A DNA stretch of 64,000 nt from Gammaproteobacteria bacterium (GCA_012103475.1 WLWS01000001.1:496001-560000), one strand, 5' to 3'. Shown: positions 44,567-54,440, counted from the stretch's first letter. The notes: a model not told the origin generated them from the letters alone. Numbers and translations are program-made.

Positions 44567-45649
44567 CTAGAGTCCTTCATGTAACAATTCTTTCAGTGCG
44601 GACATTTCCAGTTTGTCCAGACCAAGACTACTCAGTGTTCGCCCGCTTTTCGTAAAATCACGTTCATTGATGGCAGCACCAATTGCCAACAGTCCATTGG
44701 AGATTGGACATTTCACGCCAACATAGTCAGCACAGGATGACTGGAAGGCCAGACCCAGTTCCACGTCCTCCAACATATAGCGATGAGTCGTCAGACCAAT
44801 ATCCTCGCACCAGTCACGGCTGGAATGCAGTTTTTCATGACCAACATTTCCATACATCCATTCATCTCCTTCTTGATCATAGTGATCAGATAAAGGAAAG
44901 TGCGGTGCCTGATAACCGAAAGCTTCCCGAATGGCAATACGCTCGGCATCGAGTGCATCCGTTGTTCGTCGAATGCTTGGTTGTGTGCCTTCGTTGTGAA
45001 TGTCCCATTCATCAAAATGTTCCATCGGACCGGCATTCATTATTATCAGAGGCGGATGAATTATCGGACCAGCATTCATCAGAGCAGCACTCAGAACATC
45101 TTCGATACGTTCAATGGCCGGATAGGCCTGTTCTAAAAGAGGAAAAGCATGGTCAGCATTTTTGGCCGGGAAAACACCTGTTGGAAGACGGGTAGCGTAA
45201 CCGTTAATTGCGATCATGTGGGTATCACGCTTTCTGCACAGATAGGGTAAGGTAGCTGTCTCCGCAAATGTCACATCTGCGTGATTACCCGCATCACGTG
45301 CGGCTTTTAAAAAAACATAACTACCGAATGTGCCTGGAGGCAAAAAGACAATCTGGCCGTCCTGCCAGAGTTTCGCTGTTAAGTTTGATAATGAAGCATG
45401 TGCTACCGCCGGCAAAGGAATAACGATTACATTAGACTGTTTTATTGCGCTATCGAGATCGTCGGTGATTTCTGAAGGTTCAACTTCGCGTTCGCCTTTT
45501 GAATCCAGCAGCGTTATAGACCCTTTCCTGACCAGAGACTGCAATGCGCTTTGATCACGTCGCCACATTCTCAACTCATGTCCCTGCTCGCTCAAGGCAG
45601 CAACTGCAGCGTAAGCGCCGTGCCCTCCACCCAGTACCGTGATCTTCAT
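44567..45649 (-). CDS. Opine/octopine dehydrogenase-family protein
   Basis: A 360-residue NAD(P)-dependent dehydrogenase with a Rossmann domain (ITVLGGGHGAYAAVAAL, residues 3-19) and the helical Octopine_DH domain. The signature is VLSAALMNAGPIIHPPLI (about 185-205), where the His is catalytic, and a downstream HNEGTQPSIRR. These enzymes join an amino acid to a 2-oxo acid by reductive amination, or break such bonds. It begins the operon with the Rieske oxygenase; the pair could metabolise an N-substituted amino acid, which is an inference. Confidence 0.9.
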   Translation of the reverse strand: MKITVLGGGHGAYAAVAALSEQGHELRMWRRDQSALQSLVRKGSITLLDSKGEREVEPSEITDDLDSAIKQSNVIVIPLPAVAHASLSNLTAKLWQDGQIVFLPPGTFGSYVFLKAARDAGNHADVTFAETATLPYLCRKRDTHMIAINGYATRLPTGVFPAKNADHAFPLLEQAYPAIERIEDVLSAALMNAGPIIHPPLIIMNAGPMEHFDEWDIHNEGTQPSIRRTTDALDAERIAIREAFGYQAPHFPLSDHYDQEGDEWMYGNVGHEKLHSSRDWCEDIGLTTHRYMLEDVELGLAFQSSCADYVGVKCPISNGLLAIGAAINERDFTKSGRTLSSLGLDKLEMSALKELLHEGL

Positions 45650-45759
45650 GGTTTCACCCGCAGTCGATAGATTAAAAAGACAGTGGTATTAAAACATGAA
45701 GCACGACGAGAGAAAATCTCGTAATTCAGTCGGGCAATAATTCCCGGAGTTATTCTGAG

Positions 45760-46260
45760 CTAATTACGCGGAGCAACGTTACCAACATAACCGGGCGAAG
45801 GTGGTGCTGGTTGCATTGGCTGTTGCGGAGTCTGATGGAAATAATGGTTGGGTCGGTTAAAGTTCGCCCTGTTAAAGAAATAAGGAGACGGAATAAAACC
45901 GGAGTAAACTCGTCGTGGTTCCTGCACAAGCACCTGAGTTTGTGTCGGTACACGGGCTCGACGTGCCTCCCGGCGTTCTGCCTGTGACTTCAAACGTGCT
46001 TCGCGTTCATCACTGGTTCGTTTCCACTGATTAACGATTGAAAAGTAATCTTCATCGGGATCACGGTTTTCCGGAAAATTTTCTTCGATCGTATATTGGC
46101 TGAGTTGATCAGTCATATTGTCGTGGCCGGGGGTTTCATCGGAAAAATGGGTGACGCCTTCCGAATCTACCCACTTGAAAACGGAAACTGCAGACAGCGG
46201 AAAAGCCAGGCTGCCAGTCAGCACAAAAACGAAAGGAACGAGTAAATGTCTAGTATTCAT
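45760..46260 (-). CDS. DUF4124-type secreted protein
   Basis: A 166-residue protein with a signal peptide (LLVPFVFVLTGSLAFPLSAV) and the small DUF4124 domain FKWVDSEGVTHFSDETPG (about 28-45), common in proteobacterial envelope proteins. After it comes a charged helix (QWKRTSDEREARLKSQAER) and a disordered tail rich in Pro, Asn and Tyr (NRPNHYFHQTPQQPMQPAP). Function unknown. About 160 bases separate it from the divergent SSS symporter. Confidence 0.82.
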   Translation of the reverse strand: MNTRHLLVPFVFVLTGSLAFPLSAVSVFKWVDSEGVTHFSDETPGHDNMTDQLSQYTIEENFPENRDPDEDYFSIVNQWKRTSDEREARLKSQAERREARRARVPTQTQVLVQEPRRVYSGFIPSPYFFNRANFNRPNHYFHQTPQQPMQPAPPSPGYVGNVAPRN

Positions 46261-46420
46261 AGCTATATAGACCAGTATTTAAGCCCGTTGTTCAGCTTAT
46301 CATCGCTTAAACAGGCTCGCCAGCAAATCTCAATTTACTGATAATAGTCATTAGACATCCCCTTCGGGAGCTGTCAGACTCGGAAAAACTGTTTATTTTT
46401 CATAACGATAATAGAAACTT

Positions 46421-47980
46421 ATGGATCTCGGGGAAAGTTCTACGCTACTGCTGGTATCGCTGTCTCTGTACTTTATCAGCATTATTGGAATTGGCCTGTT
46501 TTACGCAAGAAAAGCCCGCTCCACAGACGATTTCATCCTCGCCGGCCATTCACTTTCTACCCCTTTTGTCACCGGCTCAGTAGTCGCTACCTGGCTGGGT
46601 GGTGCAGTGATTCTCGGCGGTGCCAAAGAGGCCTATGTCGGCGGGTTTCAGGCTATCGTCTGGGATCCCTGGTCACCCGTTCTGACCTTGTTCCTGTGTG
46701 GTTTTCTGATGGTGAGTATTTTTCGAAAATCCAGATTCATCACCGCTATCGACTATTACATTGCTCGCTTTGACAAACGCATTGCCTCAGCAGGTCTTAT
46801 TTTCAGCCTGCTCGCTTACATCTCCTGGGTCTCCGCTCAACTCCTGTCACTGGGCGTTATTATCCGCCTGGTCACGGGCCTTGGTGATGTTTCGGCAACC
46901 TTGCTGGGGGCCGCGATCATACTCATCGTTTCTCTTACCGGAGGCCTCTGGGCTTTATCCCGCTCAGACATGCTGGCCTTTATTATTATGACCTTCGTGT
47001 TACTGGTTGTACTGCCCTTCGCTCTGGACGCCGTAGGTGGCCCCATCGCCTTCATCAACAGTGCCGGCAATCTGGATGGCACTCCACCCTTCAGTTTGTT
47101 TTATACCAATGATCTCAACAGCGCAGGTGAGCCGACCGGCTTTAGCGGTTACCTTGGTATTCTCGGCATTTTTTATATGCTGGCGGCCTGGTTTTCAGTT
47201 GCCATAGGCGATATAGGCGGTTCGGTTTTAACCTCCAGAGCGCTGGCAGCCAAAGATGAAAGTTCTGCGACCAGAGGTTTTGTCTATGGCGGCTTTATTT
47301 ATCTGATCCTGGGTATGATTCCGGTTATCGTTGGAATGTGTGTCTTTATTCTCAAAGCCGACATTCCGGAAGCCAATCTGGACGACATTTTTCCCTGGTT
47401 CGTCCACAACTACGTTCCGGAGTGGATCGCCGTACTGTTTTTTGTTGCCGCAGCGTCGGCCATTGTGAGTACTGCTGGTGACACCGTACTCACCTCCGGT
47501 GCTTTAGTCGGTCATACCGCATTGAAAATGCTTAAGCCGGAAGCGAGCGACCAACAATGTTTATCAGCTACGCGAGTTGCCATGATTATGTTTACCGGCA
47601 CCGGCCTGCTTTTCGGCCTGGCAATGGGCAACCTGTATAACCTGCTGGTGTTCGCCGGAGCGATTACTTTTCCGGTAATGTCTTCAACCTACCTTTGCGG
47701 GATTCTCTGGAAAAAAGCCAACAGCACTGGTGCACTGGCTTCGATACTATTCGGCGCAGGAAGCTGGATAGTTCTGGTATTTATTTTCCTGCCTTTTGTT
47801 GAAGGTGAAATCTGGGATGCAATTTATATAGCCTCGGTTCCCGCCTTTATCTGTAGTCTCTTTACCATGTTTACAGCGTCACTATTAACGCAAAAATCCT
47901 GCCCCCCCAATCCGATACGTGATATCGATGGTAATGATATTTCTACCACCCGTCTGTTTCATTGGCGCCGGACTGAGTAA
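46421..47980 (+). CDS. Sodium:solute symporter (SSS family)
   Basis: 519 residues with about 13 membrane segments. The family motif region reads TGSVVATWLGGAVILGGAKEAYVGGF (about 57-82; shown in parts), followed by the long core typical of PF00474, with a sodium-binding-like AASAIVSTAGDTVLTSGALVGH (about 345-366). It carries an organic solute such as an amino acid, urea or carboxylate with Na+. The substrate is not known. Transcription runs toward a DMT transporter gene 55 bases downstream. Confidence 0.88.
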   Translation: MDLGESSTLLLVSLSLYFISIIGIGLFYARKARSTDDFILAGHSLSTPFVTGSVVATWLGGAVILGGAKEAYVGGFQAIVWDPWSPVLTLFLCGFLMVSIFRKSRFITAIDYYIARFDKRIASAGLIFSLLAYISWVSAQLLSLGVIIRLVTGLGDVSATLLGAAIILIVSLTGGLWALSRSDMLAFIIMTFVLLVVLPFALDAVGGPIAFINSAGNLDGTPPFSLFYTNDLNSAGEPTGFSGYLGILGIFYMLAAWFSVAIGDIGGSVLTSRALAAKDESSATRGFVYGGFIYLILGMIPVIVGMCVFILKADIPEANLDDIFPWFVHNYVPEWIAVLFFVAAASAIVSTAGDTVLTSGALVGHTALKMLKPEASDQQCLSATRVAMIMFTGTGLLFGLAMGNLYNLLVFAGAITFPVMSSTYLCGILWKKANSTGALASILFGAGSWIVLVFIFLPFVEGEIWDAIYIASVPAFICSLFTMFTASLLTQKSCPPNPIRDIDGNDISTTRLFHWRRTE

Positions 47981-48034
47981 TATCCTCATCTGTTTCATGT
48001 CTTATCTCTAAATCAATTTAATAAAACAATAATC

Positions 48035-48487
48035 ATGAATACACTAATTTACGCTCTTATTGCCATCATCATTGGTGTCGGAATCTCCCTGCAGCCTCCG
48101 ATAAACTCAGTTATGGCCCGTGCTCTGAATAGCCCAATTCTGGCGGCGGCTATTTCCCTGTTTATATCCGTTAATTTTGCGCTCCTTGTCTGGCTCGCTC
48201 TGGGAAAAAAGGCCGGTGATCTCAGTCAGATTAAGTCGCTACCCTGGTGGGTAATAATCGGTGGCATGATTGGTGTTCTTTTTGTTGGCGGGAGCATTGT
48301 CATTATCCCGATTATCGGTGTCGCACTTTTTTTCGTCTGTGTGGTCGGCGGTCAGCTACTCGGCTCAAGTGTAATCGATCAGTTCGGTTTGTTCGGACTG
48401 CCAGTCAAACCGCTTAATATTACAAAAATGCTTGGTCTGTTTCTGGTTCTGGCCGGTGCAATTCTGGTTCAGAGCAGCAATACCTAA
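48035..48487 (+). CDS. DMT-superfamily inner-membrane protein (YdcZ/DUF606)
   Basis: 150 residues with five hydrophobic segments, matching the half-sized DMT family of the YdcZ type. Motifs: IGVGISLQPPINSVMAR near the start and a SLFISVNFALLVWLALG region, followed by IGGMIGVLFVGGSIVIIP. The family may export small metabolites as dimers. It follows the SSS symporter by 55 bases. The end overlaps the queC stop on the other strand by four bases. Confidence 0.85.
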   Translation: MNTLIYALIAIIIGVGISLQPPINSVMARALNSPILAAAISLFISVNFALLVWLALGKKAGDLSQIKSLPWWVIIGGMIGVLFVGGSIVIIPIIGVALFFVCVVGGQLLGSSVIDQFGLFGLPVKPLNITKMLGLFLVLAGAILVQSSNT

Positions 48488-49158
48488 GATGCGCCAAATC
48501 GAGTGATGAGTGGATCGTCGATAGCTGCTTCCTGAAATCCTCTGGCTCTTAAAACGCAGGCCGGACAAGCACCGCAAGGTGGCTGTGCTCCTTCGTAACA
48601 GGTATGACTGTATCCCATTGCCTCCATTGCACCTAAAGAGTTCGCTAGTTCGACAGTCTCTTTTTTAGACAAATGCATCAAGGGTGTATGAATCGTAACA
48701 TCAGATTCCATACCCAGATTAATAGCTTGTTGCAGGGCCTGCATCGTTTCCTCACGACAATCCGGATAACCGCTGTAATCAGTCTGCGCAACGCCGGTGA
48801 CAATATTCCGGATTCCACGCTGATAGGCAAAGGCAGCCGCATAAGTCAGAAAAATCAGGTTACGACCGGGCACGAAGGTATTGGGCAATCCGGTTTCTGA
48901 GTCAGCTTCTGATTCTATTTCTATTTTGTCGGTAAGAGCATTACCGCCGAGTACGGAGAGAGTATCAATTGGCAGAATTGTGTGCTTGACGCCTGCAAGT
49001 GAAGCGATTTTCTCTGCACACTGCAATTCAATGCGATGACGTTGTCCGTAATCAAAGGTAAGTGCGATGACATTGTCAGACCCATATTCATTCAGGGCCC
49101 AGTAAAGACAGGTAGTCGAGTCCTGCCCTCCGGAAAATACCAGTAGTGCTTTTCGCAT
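48484..49158 (-). CDS. queC: 7-cyano-7-deazaguanine synthase
   Basis: A 224-residue ATP-dependent enzyme that converts 7-carboxy-7-deazaguanine to preQ0 in the queuosine pathway. The PP-loop reads LLVFSGGQDSTTCLYW (residues 5-20), then ALTFDYGQRH, FVPGRNLIFLTYA and the zinc motif CYEGAQPPCGACPACVLR near the C-terminus (about 190-207). The other queuosine genes are not in the window. It converges on the DMT transporter gene with a four-base overlap and is divergent from the oxidase genes. Confidence 0.95.
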   Translation of the reverse strand: MRKALLVFSGGQDSTTCLYWALNEYGSDNVIALTFDYGQRHRIELQCAEKIASLAGVKHTILPIDTLSVLGGNALTDKIEIESEADSETGLPNTFVPGRNLIFLTYAAAFAYQRGIRNIVTGVAQTDYSGYPDCREETMQALQQAINLGMESDVTIHTPLMHLSKKETVELANSLGAMEAMGYSHTCYEGAQPPCGACPACVLRARGFQEAAIDDPLITRFGAS

Positions 49159-49307
49159 AAGTAAAACAAAGGCTTTATCATGGATAGTACCTGTGTATTA
49201 TAACCCTCTTGTCGCTTATTACTGAATGCCACTATAAGGCTACTGAGTATAAGGGCAAGATACCTAAAATCGCCTGAACTGATTGAACGAGAGTTTATCT
49301 AACTAAT

Positions 49308-50645
49308 ATGTTTGAGTTTGACCCTCTGGTGCTGGCCCGTATCCAGTTTGCTCTGAATATCAGTTTTCATATTCTTTTTCCTGTCATCACAATCGACCTT
49401 GCCTGGATACTACTTTATTTCCGCGTGCGTTATACGCTTAGTAAAAATGACGCATGGGAATATGCCTATTATTTCTGGGTCAAGATCTTTGCCCTTACAT
49501 TCGCTTTGGGCGTGGTTTCCGGCATCACTATGAGTTTTCAGTTCGGTACCAACTGGCCAGGCTTTATTGAAAAGGCCGGTAATATTGCCGGTCCCCTGTT
49601 GGGCTATGAGGTTCTGACTGCTTTTTTTCTTGAGGCGACTTTTCTGGGTGTCATGCTGTTTGGTAAAAACAGGGTCTCCAACAGGGCTCATCTGCTATCC
49701 TCAGCTGTTGTGGCCCTGGGAACCTCCCTGTCCGCGTTCTGGATTCTGAGTTTGAACTCCTGGATGCAAACCCCACAGGGCTACGAAATAATCGATGGTG
49801 TTTTTCATGTATTGAGCTGGACTGAGGTGATATTCAACCCATCGTTTCCCTATCGACTCGTTCACATGCTGGTTGCCTGTCTGCTTACCGCTTCCTTTCT
49901 GGTCGCTGGTGTTTCAGCATGGCGAATGTTTAACAATGTCGATGGTCCGGCGACACTACTGGTGATGCGTACAGGTGTTTTCCTGGCTATGATTCTTTCA
50001 CCTTTGCAATTATTCATCGGCGACCTGCATGGGCTCAATACTTTCGAGCACCAGCCTTCCAAAGTCGCCGCTATCGAAGGTGTCTGGGAGACTGAGAAAG
50101 GTGCGCCACTATTATTGTTTGCGATACCGAATGACGAAACACGGAGTAATGATTTCGCACTTGGCATTCCCGGTCTTGCCAGTCTCATCCTGACCCATGA
50201 GTGGGACGGGGAAATAACTGGCCTCAATGAGTTCAAAGATGAACATCCACCGGTAGCTTTTGTGTTCTGGTCATTTCGGGTCATGGTTGGAACTGGCATG
50301 CTCATGATAGCGGTCTCATGGTGGGCAGGCTGGACGCTGTTACGGCGCAAAGAAAACAGCAGGACTCTACTCATCGCGCTTTCGGCAATGACTTTTTCCG
50401 GCTGGCTCGCAACATTGGCTGGCTGGTATGTTACCGAAGTCGGCAGACAACCCTGGATTGTCTACCAGCTTCTGCGCACCTCTGACATCGTGGCTCCGCA
50501 TGGCCCTTCAACAGTTCTGGCTACTCTTGTGAGTTATTTTGTTTTGTACGGTTTTCTGTTGATATCTTATATTGCCACTTTGCGTTATTTGTCAACCAAG
50601 CCAGCAGCCTCCCTCGCCATGACGAATTCAGGTAGAGAAGATTAA
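49308..50645 (+). CDS. cioA: Cytochrome bd-type ubiquinol oxidase subunit I (CioA-like)
   Basis: 445 residues with about nine membrane segments. It carries the subunit I core, ARIQFALNISFHILFPVITI with the heme-ligand His near residue 20, GVVSGITMSFQFGTNWPGF, and GWYVTEVGRQPWIVYQLLRT near the C-terminus. It lacks the long Q-loop insertion of E. coli CydA, which suggests the cyanide-insensitive CIO type that oxidises ubiquinol and reduces oxygen without pumping protons. It is cotranscribed with subunit II, whose ATG overlaps the stop codon by one base. No small CydX gene was seen. Confidence 0.93.
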   Translation: MFEFDPLVLARIQFALNISFHILFPVITIDLAWILLYFRVRYTLSKNDAWEYAYYFWVKIFALTFALGVVSGITMSFQFGTNWPGFIEKAGNIAGPLLGYEVLTAFFLEATFLGVMLFGKNRVSNRAHLLSSAVVALGTSLSAFWILSLNSWMQTPQGYEIIDGVFHVLSWTEVIFNPSFPYRLVHMLVACLLTASFLVAGVSAWRMFNNVDGPATLLVMRTGVFLAMILSPLQLFIGDLHGLNTFEHQPSKVAAIEGVWETEKGAPLLLFAIPNDETRSNDFALGIPGLASLILTHEWDGEITGLNEFKDEHPPVAFVFWSFRVMVGTGMLMIAVSWWAGWTLLRRKENSRTLLIALSAMTFSGWLATLAGWYVTEVGRQPWIVYQLLRTSDIVAPHGPSTVLATLVSYFVLYGFLLISYIATLRYLSTKPAASLAMTNSGRED

Positions 50646-51649
50646 TGGAAACATTTTTACCACTTATTTTTATGGCGGTGATGGGGCTTGCCTTATTTAT
50701 TTACGTCATTCTCGATGGCTACGATCTAGGCGTTGGGATTCTGTTACCCTTTGCGACAGACAAAGAGAAAGACACAATGATCGCATCCATCGGTCCCTTC
50801 TGGGACGCCAATGAAACCTGGCTGGTACTTGGCGTCGGCGTCTTACTGATTGCTTTCCCAAAAGCACATGGCATGATTCTTACCCATTTATATGTACCGG
50901 TTACTATTATGCTGATCGGTTTGATTTTGCGAGGAGTTGCTTTTGATTTTCGTGTCAAGGCGGGTGATAAACATAAGAGCATGTGGAACAACTGTTTTAT
51001 CGCAGGCTCGCTCATCGCAGCAATCGCTCAGGGCTGGATGTTGGGTAACTACGTTACCGGTCTGGAGCCGAGTACTGTTAATACCCTGTTCTCAGCTCTG
51101 GTAGCCTTTACCATGCCGGCTCTTTACGTGGTACTGGCAGCGGGCTGGCTAATGATAAAAACAGAAGGTCAACTCTTCGATAAGGCAATGAGTTGGGGTC
51201 GTAAAGCAATGCCAGTAATGGGCATCGCACTGCTTGCCATTTCTATCGCCACGCCGCTAGTAAGCAAATCAATAGCCGCTAAATGGTTTACGCTACCAAA
51301 CAGCATTGGACTCGCGCCGATACCACTTGCAACTGCTGCCGCTTTTATCGTTGTTTACTGGGTTCTGTCAAACGTCCAGTTTGCCAAAAGTGGTTACGCC
51401 TGGTTGGCAATGGCAGGCACCGTACTAATCTGCGCGATGGCAACTTTAGGTCTGGCTTATTCGCTTTATCCTTACGTGGTCTTAGACAGACTGACGGTCT
51501 GGGACGCCGCGGCATCGACCAAGTCTCTTACTTTTGTGTTCTACGGTGTCGCGCTCGCAGTACCTGCGATTCTTATCTATACCGTATTTGTTTATCGTGT
51601 ATTCAGAGGAAAAGCCAGTGATCTCAGTTATGGTCAGGTAGGCGATTAA
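50645..51649 (+). CDS. cioB: Cytochrome bd-type ubiquinol oxidase subunit II (CioB-like)
   Basis: 334 residues with about eight to nine membrane segments. The N-terminal LPLIFMAVMGLALFIYVILDGYDLGVGILLP and PFWDANETWLVLGVGVLLIAFPKA match CydB/CioB. It supports the heme-carrying subunit I and completes the oxidase. ATG 50645 overlaps the TAA of subunit I by one base, which couples translation. The YcaQ-like gene follows 35 bases later in the same direction. Confidence 0.93.
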   Translation: METFLPLIFMAVMGLALFIYVILDGYDLGVGILLPFATDKEKDTMIASIGPFWDANETWLVLGVGVLLIAFPKAHGMILTHLYVPVTIMLIGLILRGVAFDFRVKAGDKHKSMWNNCFIAGSLIAAIAQGWMLGNYVTGLEPSTVNTLFSALVAFTMPALYVVLAAGWLMIKTEGQLFDKAMSWGRKAMPVMGIALLAISIATPLVSKSIAAKWFTLPNSIGLAPIPLATAAAFIVVYWVLSNVQFAKSGYAWLAMAGTVLICAMATLGLAYSLYPYVVLDRLTVWDAAASTKSLTFVFYGVALAVPAILIYTVFVYRVFRGKASDLSYGQVGD

Positions 51650-51684
51650 GTTTTGAGTGAACATTGTTAGCATACTCTCCATCA

Positions 51685-52824
51685 ATGCAGAAAAAACTCC
51701 GCCTCATTGCTCTGGCTAAACAGGGCCTGCTGAAAACGGATTCATTTGGCAGAGGCAAAAATGCCACGCTTCGCGCAATAGAACATCTCGGATACATTCA
51801 GATTGATACTATCTCAGTAGTTGAGCGTGCTCATCATCATGTGCTCTGGTCCAGGGTCTCTAATTACCAACCCGGGTTTCTGGACAAACTAATGCAGGAA
51901 CGACAGCTGTTTGAATACTGGTCTCATGCTGCCGCCTGGTTACCTATGCGAGATTATCGATTTTCGCTGCCGAGAATGCAGTCCAAGAACGGCGAGCGAA
52001 ACTGGTTCGAACAGTCTGATAAAAAACTGGTTCGTTATATCCTCAAACGGATACGGGAAGAAGGCCCCCTGCGAGCACGTGATTTCGAGGATACCCGTCT
52101 GGGTAAAAAGGAGTGGTGGGACTGGAAACCCGCGAAGCGTGCGCTGGAGCAATTGTTCATGCAGGGTAAATTAATGACAAGTCACCGGGAAAGCTTCCAG
52201 AAGGTCTATGATTTGCGGGAACGTGTATTACCTGACTGGGTAGATACTCGAGAACCGTCATTGGATGAGTTTGCCACACATTTGATTGACTCTACTTTAC
52301 GCGCGCATGGTTTCACGACACAAAAGTCCATTAACTATTTGCGCAAAGGCAAGGACTTGAGAGACACAATCAACAATCATCTCAATGAACGTGTTGATGC
52401 CCATCAACTACTCAAACTGGATTTGAATGACAAGACTGTCGTTTACATTGAGCCGGAAACTCTTGATAAACCGGCTCCACGTGGCAAAAATTGCCTGCGC
52501 ATACTTTCTCCTTTCGACAACATGGTGATCCAGCGAGAGAGAGGTAGAGTTATATTCGATTTTGACTATCAGATAGAATGCTACGTACCTGAAGCCAAAC
52601 GCAAATTTGGTTACTTCTGACTACCACTTCAGTATCAGGACAGGTTGGTCGGACGAATTGACTGCAAAGCGCATCGCAAAGAGTCGAGGTTTGAAGTGAA
52701 GTCTGTTCACCTTGAAAAACCTGTAGACGATCAGTTCCACGCGGAATTTCTACAGGCACTGGAATCGTTCGTCTTCTTTAACAACTGCGAAGAACTCAGT
52801 TTACCTACATCCTTTCACCACTAA
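51685..52824 (+). CDS. YcaQ-like winged-helix DNA glycosylase-family protein, interrupted by in-frame TGA (52618)
   Basis: The protein is of the HTH_42 (YcaQ/AlkX) family, winged-helix proteins of which E. coli YcaQ unhooks DNA crosslinks. It shows LGYIQIDTISVVERAHHHVLWSR and FEYWSHAAAWLPMRDYRF with the family's catalytic-site motif, and LSPFDNMVIQRERG. Translation stops at TGA, codon 312, in KRKFGYF-TGA-LPLQYQDRLVGRIDCKAHR, yet the same frame continues with the family's C-terminus to TAA 52822-52824, 379 residues. Only a weak hairpin (GAC-AGGUUG-GUC, 52639-52650) lies downstream. A nonsense mutation or error is more likely than selenocysteine. Start is ATG 51685, preferred to TTG 51664. Confidence 0.7.
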
Positions 52825-53444
52825 TCATCAAGTTTGAAAGTATATTTTTTTCTCATTCCGCTTACAGCTACTTCTTTACCATTAACAATTCTGGGTTTGA
52901 AGCGTGATTTACTTGCGGCACGAAGAGCAGATCGATCGAATACATTTTCAGGATAAGCTTCAAGTACTTTTATGTTCTCTGTAGAACCGGATTCGCTGAC
53001 AGTGAACTCCACTATAACATAACCCTCTATATCCCTGCTTAAGGCCCGTTGAGGGTAATTCGGTTGCATATCAACAATCGCAATCAGCTCAGCATTGAGC
53101 AAAGGCGCAGAATACACAGCCTTGGGAAGCAAAGATTTGCCTGGATCAGCTATCAGGCCAATAGTCACTTCCGGGTTTGAATCCAGCGATTCAACGAAAT
53201 CCGGAGTCGGCGGCTGTTCCTTAACTTTTTCAGGCTTTCGCACTTCAGGTTCCAGAACATCTTTATCAGTTTGTGGGATGCGAACAAATTCAGGTAGCGG
53301 TATGCGCTTTTTTGTATCCAGAATAAGATTATCATTGCCTCCCACCAGATTTTTCATTACTAAAAGAATAAGGAATGTAGCCAGCAGACCGCAAATACTG
53401 GTAAGACTGAATCGAATACTCGTAGAATGACTGTTCAGATACAT
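52821..53444 (-). CDS. TonB-family energy transducer protein
   Basis: 207 residues with one N-terminal membrane segment (about 15-30), a Pro/Glu-rich periplasmic linker (KPEKVKEQPPTPDF) and the C-terminal TonB domain from QPNYPQRALSRDIEGYVIVEF through SALRAASKSRFKPRI. It passes proton-motive energy to outer-membrane receptors. No ExbB or ExbD gene is near, so it may partner a distant complex. The start ATG follows a purine-rich AGAAAT sequence. Its 3' end overlaps the full-length YcaQ frame by four bases. Confidence 0.9.
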   Translation of the reverse strand: MYLNSHSTSIRFSLTSICGLLATFLILLVMKNLVGGNDNLILDTKKRIPLPEFVRIPQTDKDVLEPEVRKPEKVKEQPPTPDFVESLDSNPEVTIGLIADPGKSLLPKAVYSAPLLNAELIAIVDMQPNYPQRALSRDIEGYVIVEFTVSESGSTENIKVLEAYPENVFDRSALRAASKSRFKPRIVNGKEVAVSGMRKKYTFKLDD

Positions 53445-53609
53445 GATATTTCTCCCTCTTTCTAAAAAGCGAATAAAAATAAGATGCTTCTGAAAGTATA
53501 GAGAGAGATTTCGAAATATGTGTGAATCAAGCCGGGATATTTTCCTGACAAAAGTGGGATTACAGCCTGTTAATACACAGTAACTTTTTATGAAATTACT
53601 AAATTCAGT

Positions 53610-54440
53610 TCATTGCAAGAGTTCAGGCGGGTTTAGCTTTAACCACTTAAGTGCTCTGTCTGTTTCTGGAAATTCTTTCCTGTTCACCGTTTGTTTATAA
53701 ACTCTTGAGAAAACCTTTGTATTGGAAACATTGTCAAACAGGCTGATCATTTCCTCCGCACTCTGAATATCATTGTATACACAACATTGCAGATACATCG
53801 CTATTACTCCGGTCAGGCGCTGCCCGGTCAACTCATACAGGGCTTTGTCTGCATTCATGAAATAGGCAGCCCCGCCCCAATAAAGGCGAACGAAGGGGCC
53901 TTTGTGTGATGCAACCAGACTCAAGTCAACTATAGACAGGTTTTTATAGTCCCTTGTATTACGGGCAGCCCGAAAACGTTCTTCCAGTTTATTAGTCGCC
54001 TGTTTCCATGTCACGGAATCAGCTGAAAACATAATCTGATACTGCAGATAACTGGCCAGCCCCTCAGCGAACCACTTCCCCTGACGACCTATATAGGGAA
54101 ACATCAGGTGAGATAACTCATGCGATACTGTCCAGTCTTTTTCAAAGACTTTCGAGCTATAACTGGTATTGACATGAAAATGAACGGCGCGACCACGACG
54201 TTTATCTGTATGCGCCCAGGGTGTCGGGCCTTTTCCCCGTGTGGAGCGATGAAAATGCACACTATAACGATAAGGCAATTCTCCAAACAGGGATTGCATT
54301 CCCTGATCAGCACGTAATACCCAGATCTGCAGTCTTTCCTTTTCACTGTTGGAAAAACGATCTTCGAAACGCCAGTGTGGATTCGCCAATCCTGTCGTGG
54401 CGCAAAAGACAGAAACTAACAATATTATAGTGCGCAGCAT
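53610..54440 (-). CDS. Secreted gluzincin-like metallopeptidase (HELSH)
   Basis: From ATG 54440 the protein has 276 residues with a signal peptide (MLRTIILLVSVFCATTGLA). The zinc motif is seen as WTVSHELSHLMFPYIG (about 107-122), a variant of HExxH (HELSH), followed by KWFAEGLASYLQY, the Glu of which is the third zinc ligand in gluzincins (E-x-x-A/S). The rest resembles M1-like or DUF2268-type bacterial peptidases. Substrates are unknown. An upstream ATG at 54485 in the frame would add 15 polar residues before the signal peptide. Confidence 0.8.
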   Translation of the reverse strand: MLRTIILLVSVFCATTGLANPHWRFEDRFSNSEKERLQIWVLRADQGMQSLFGELPYRYSVHFHRSTRGKGPTPWAHTDKRRGRAVHFHVNTSYSSKVFEKDWTVSHELSHLMFPYIGRQGKWFAEGLASYLQYQIMFSADSVTWKQATNKLEERFRAARNTRDYKNLSIVDLSLVASHKGPFVRLYWGGAAYFMNADKALYELTGQRLTGVIAMYLQCCVYNDIQSAEEMISLFDNVSNTKVFSRVYKQTVNRKEFPETDRALKWLKLNPPELLQ

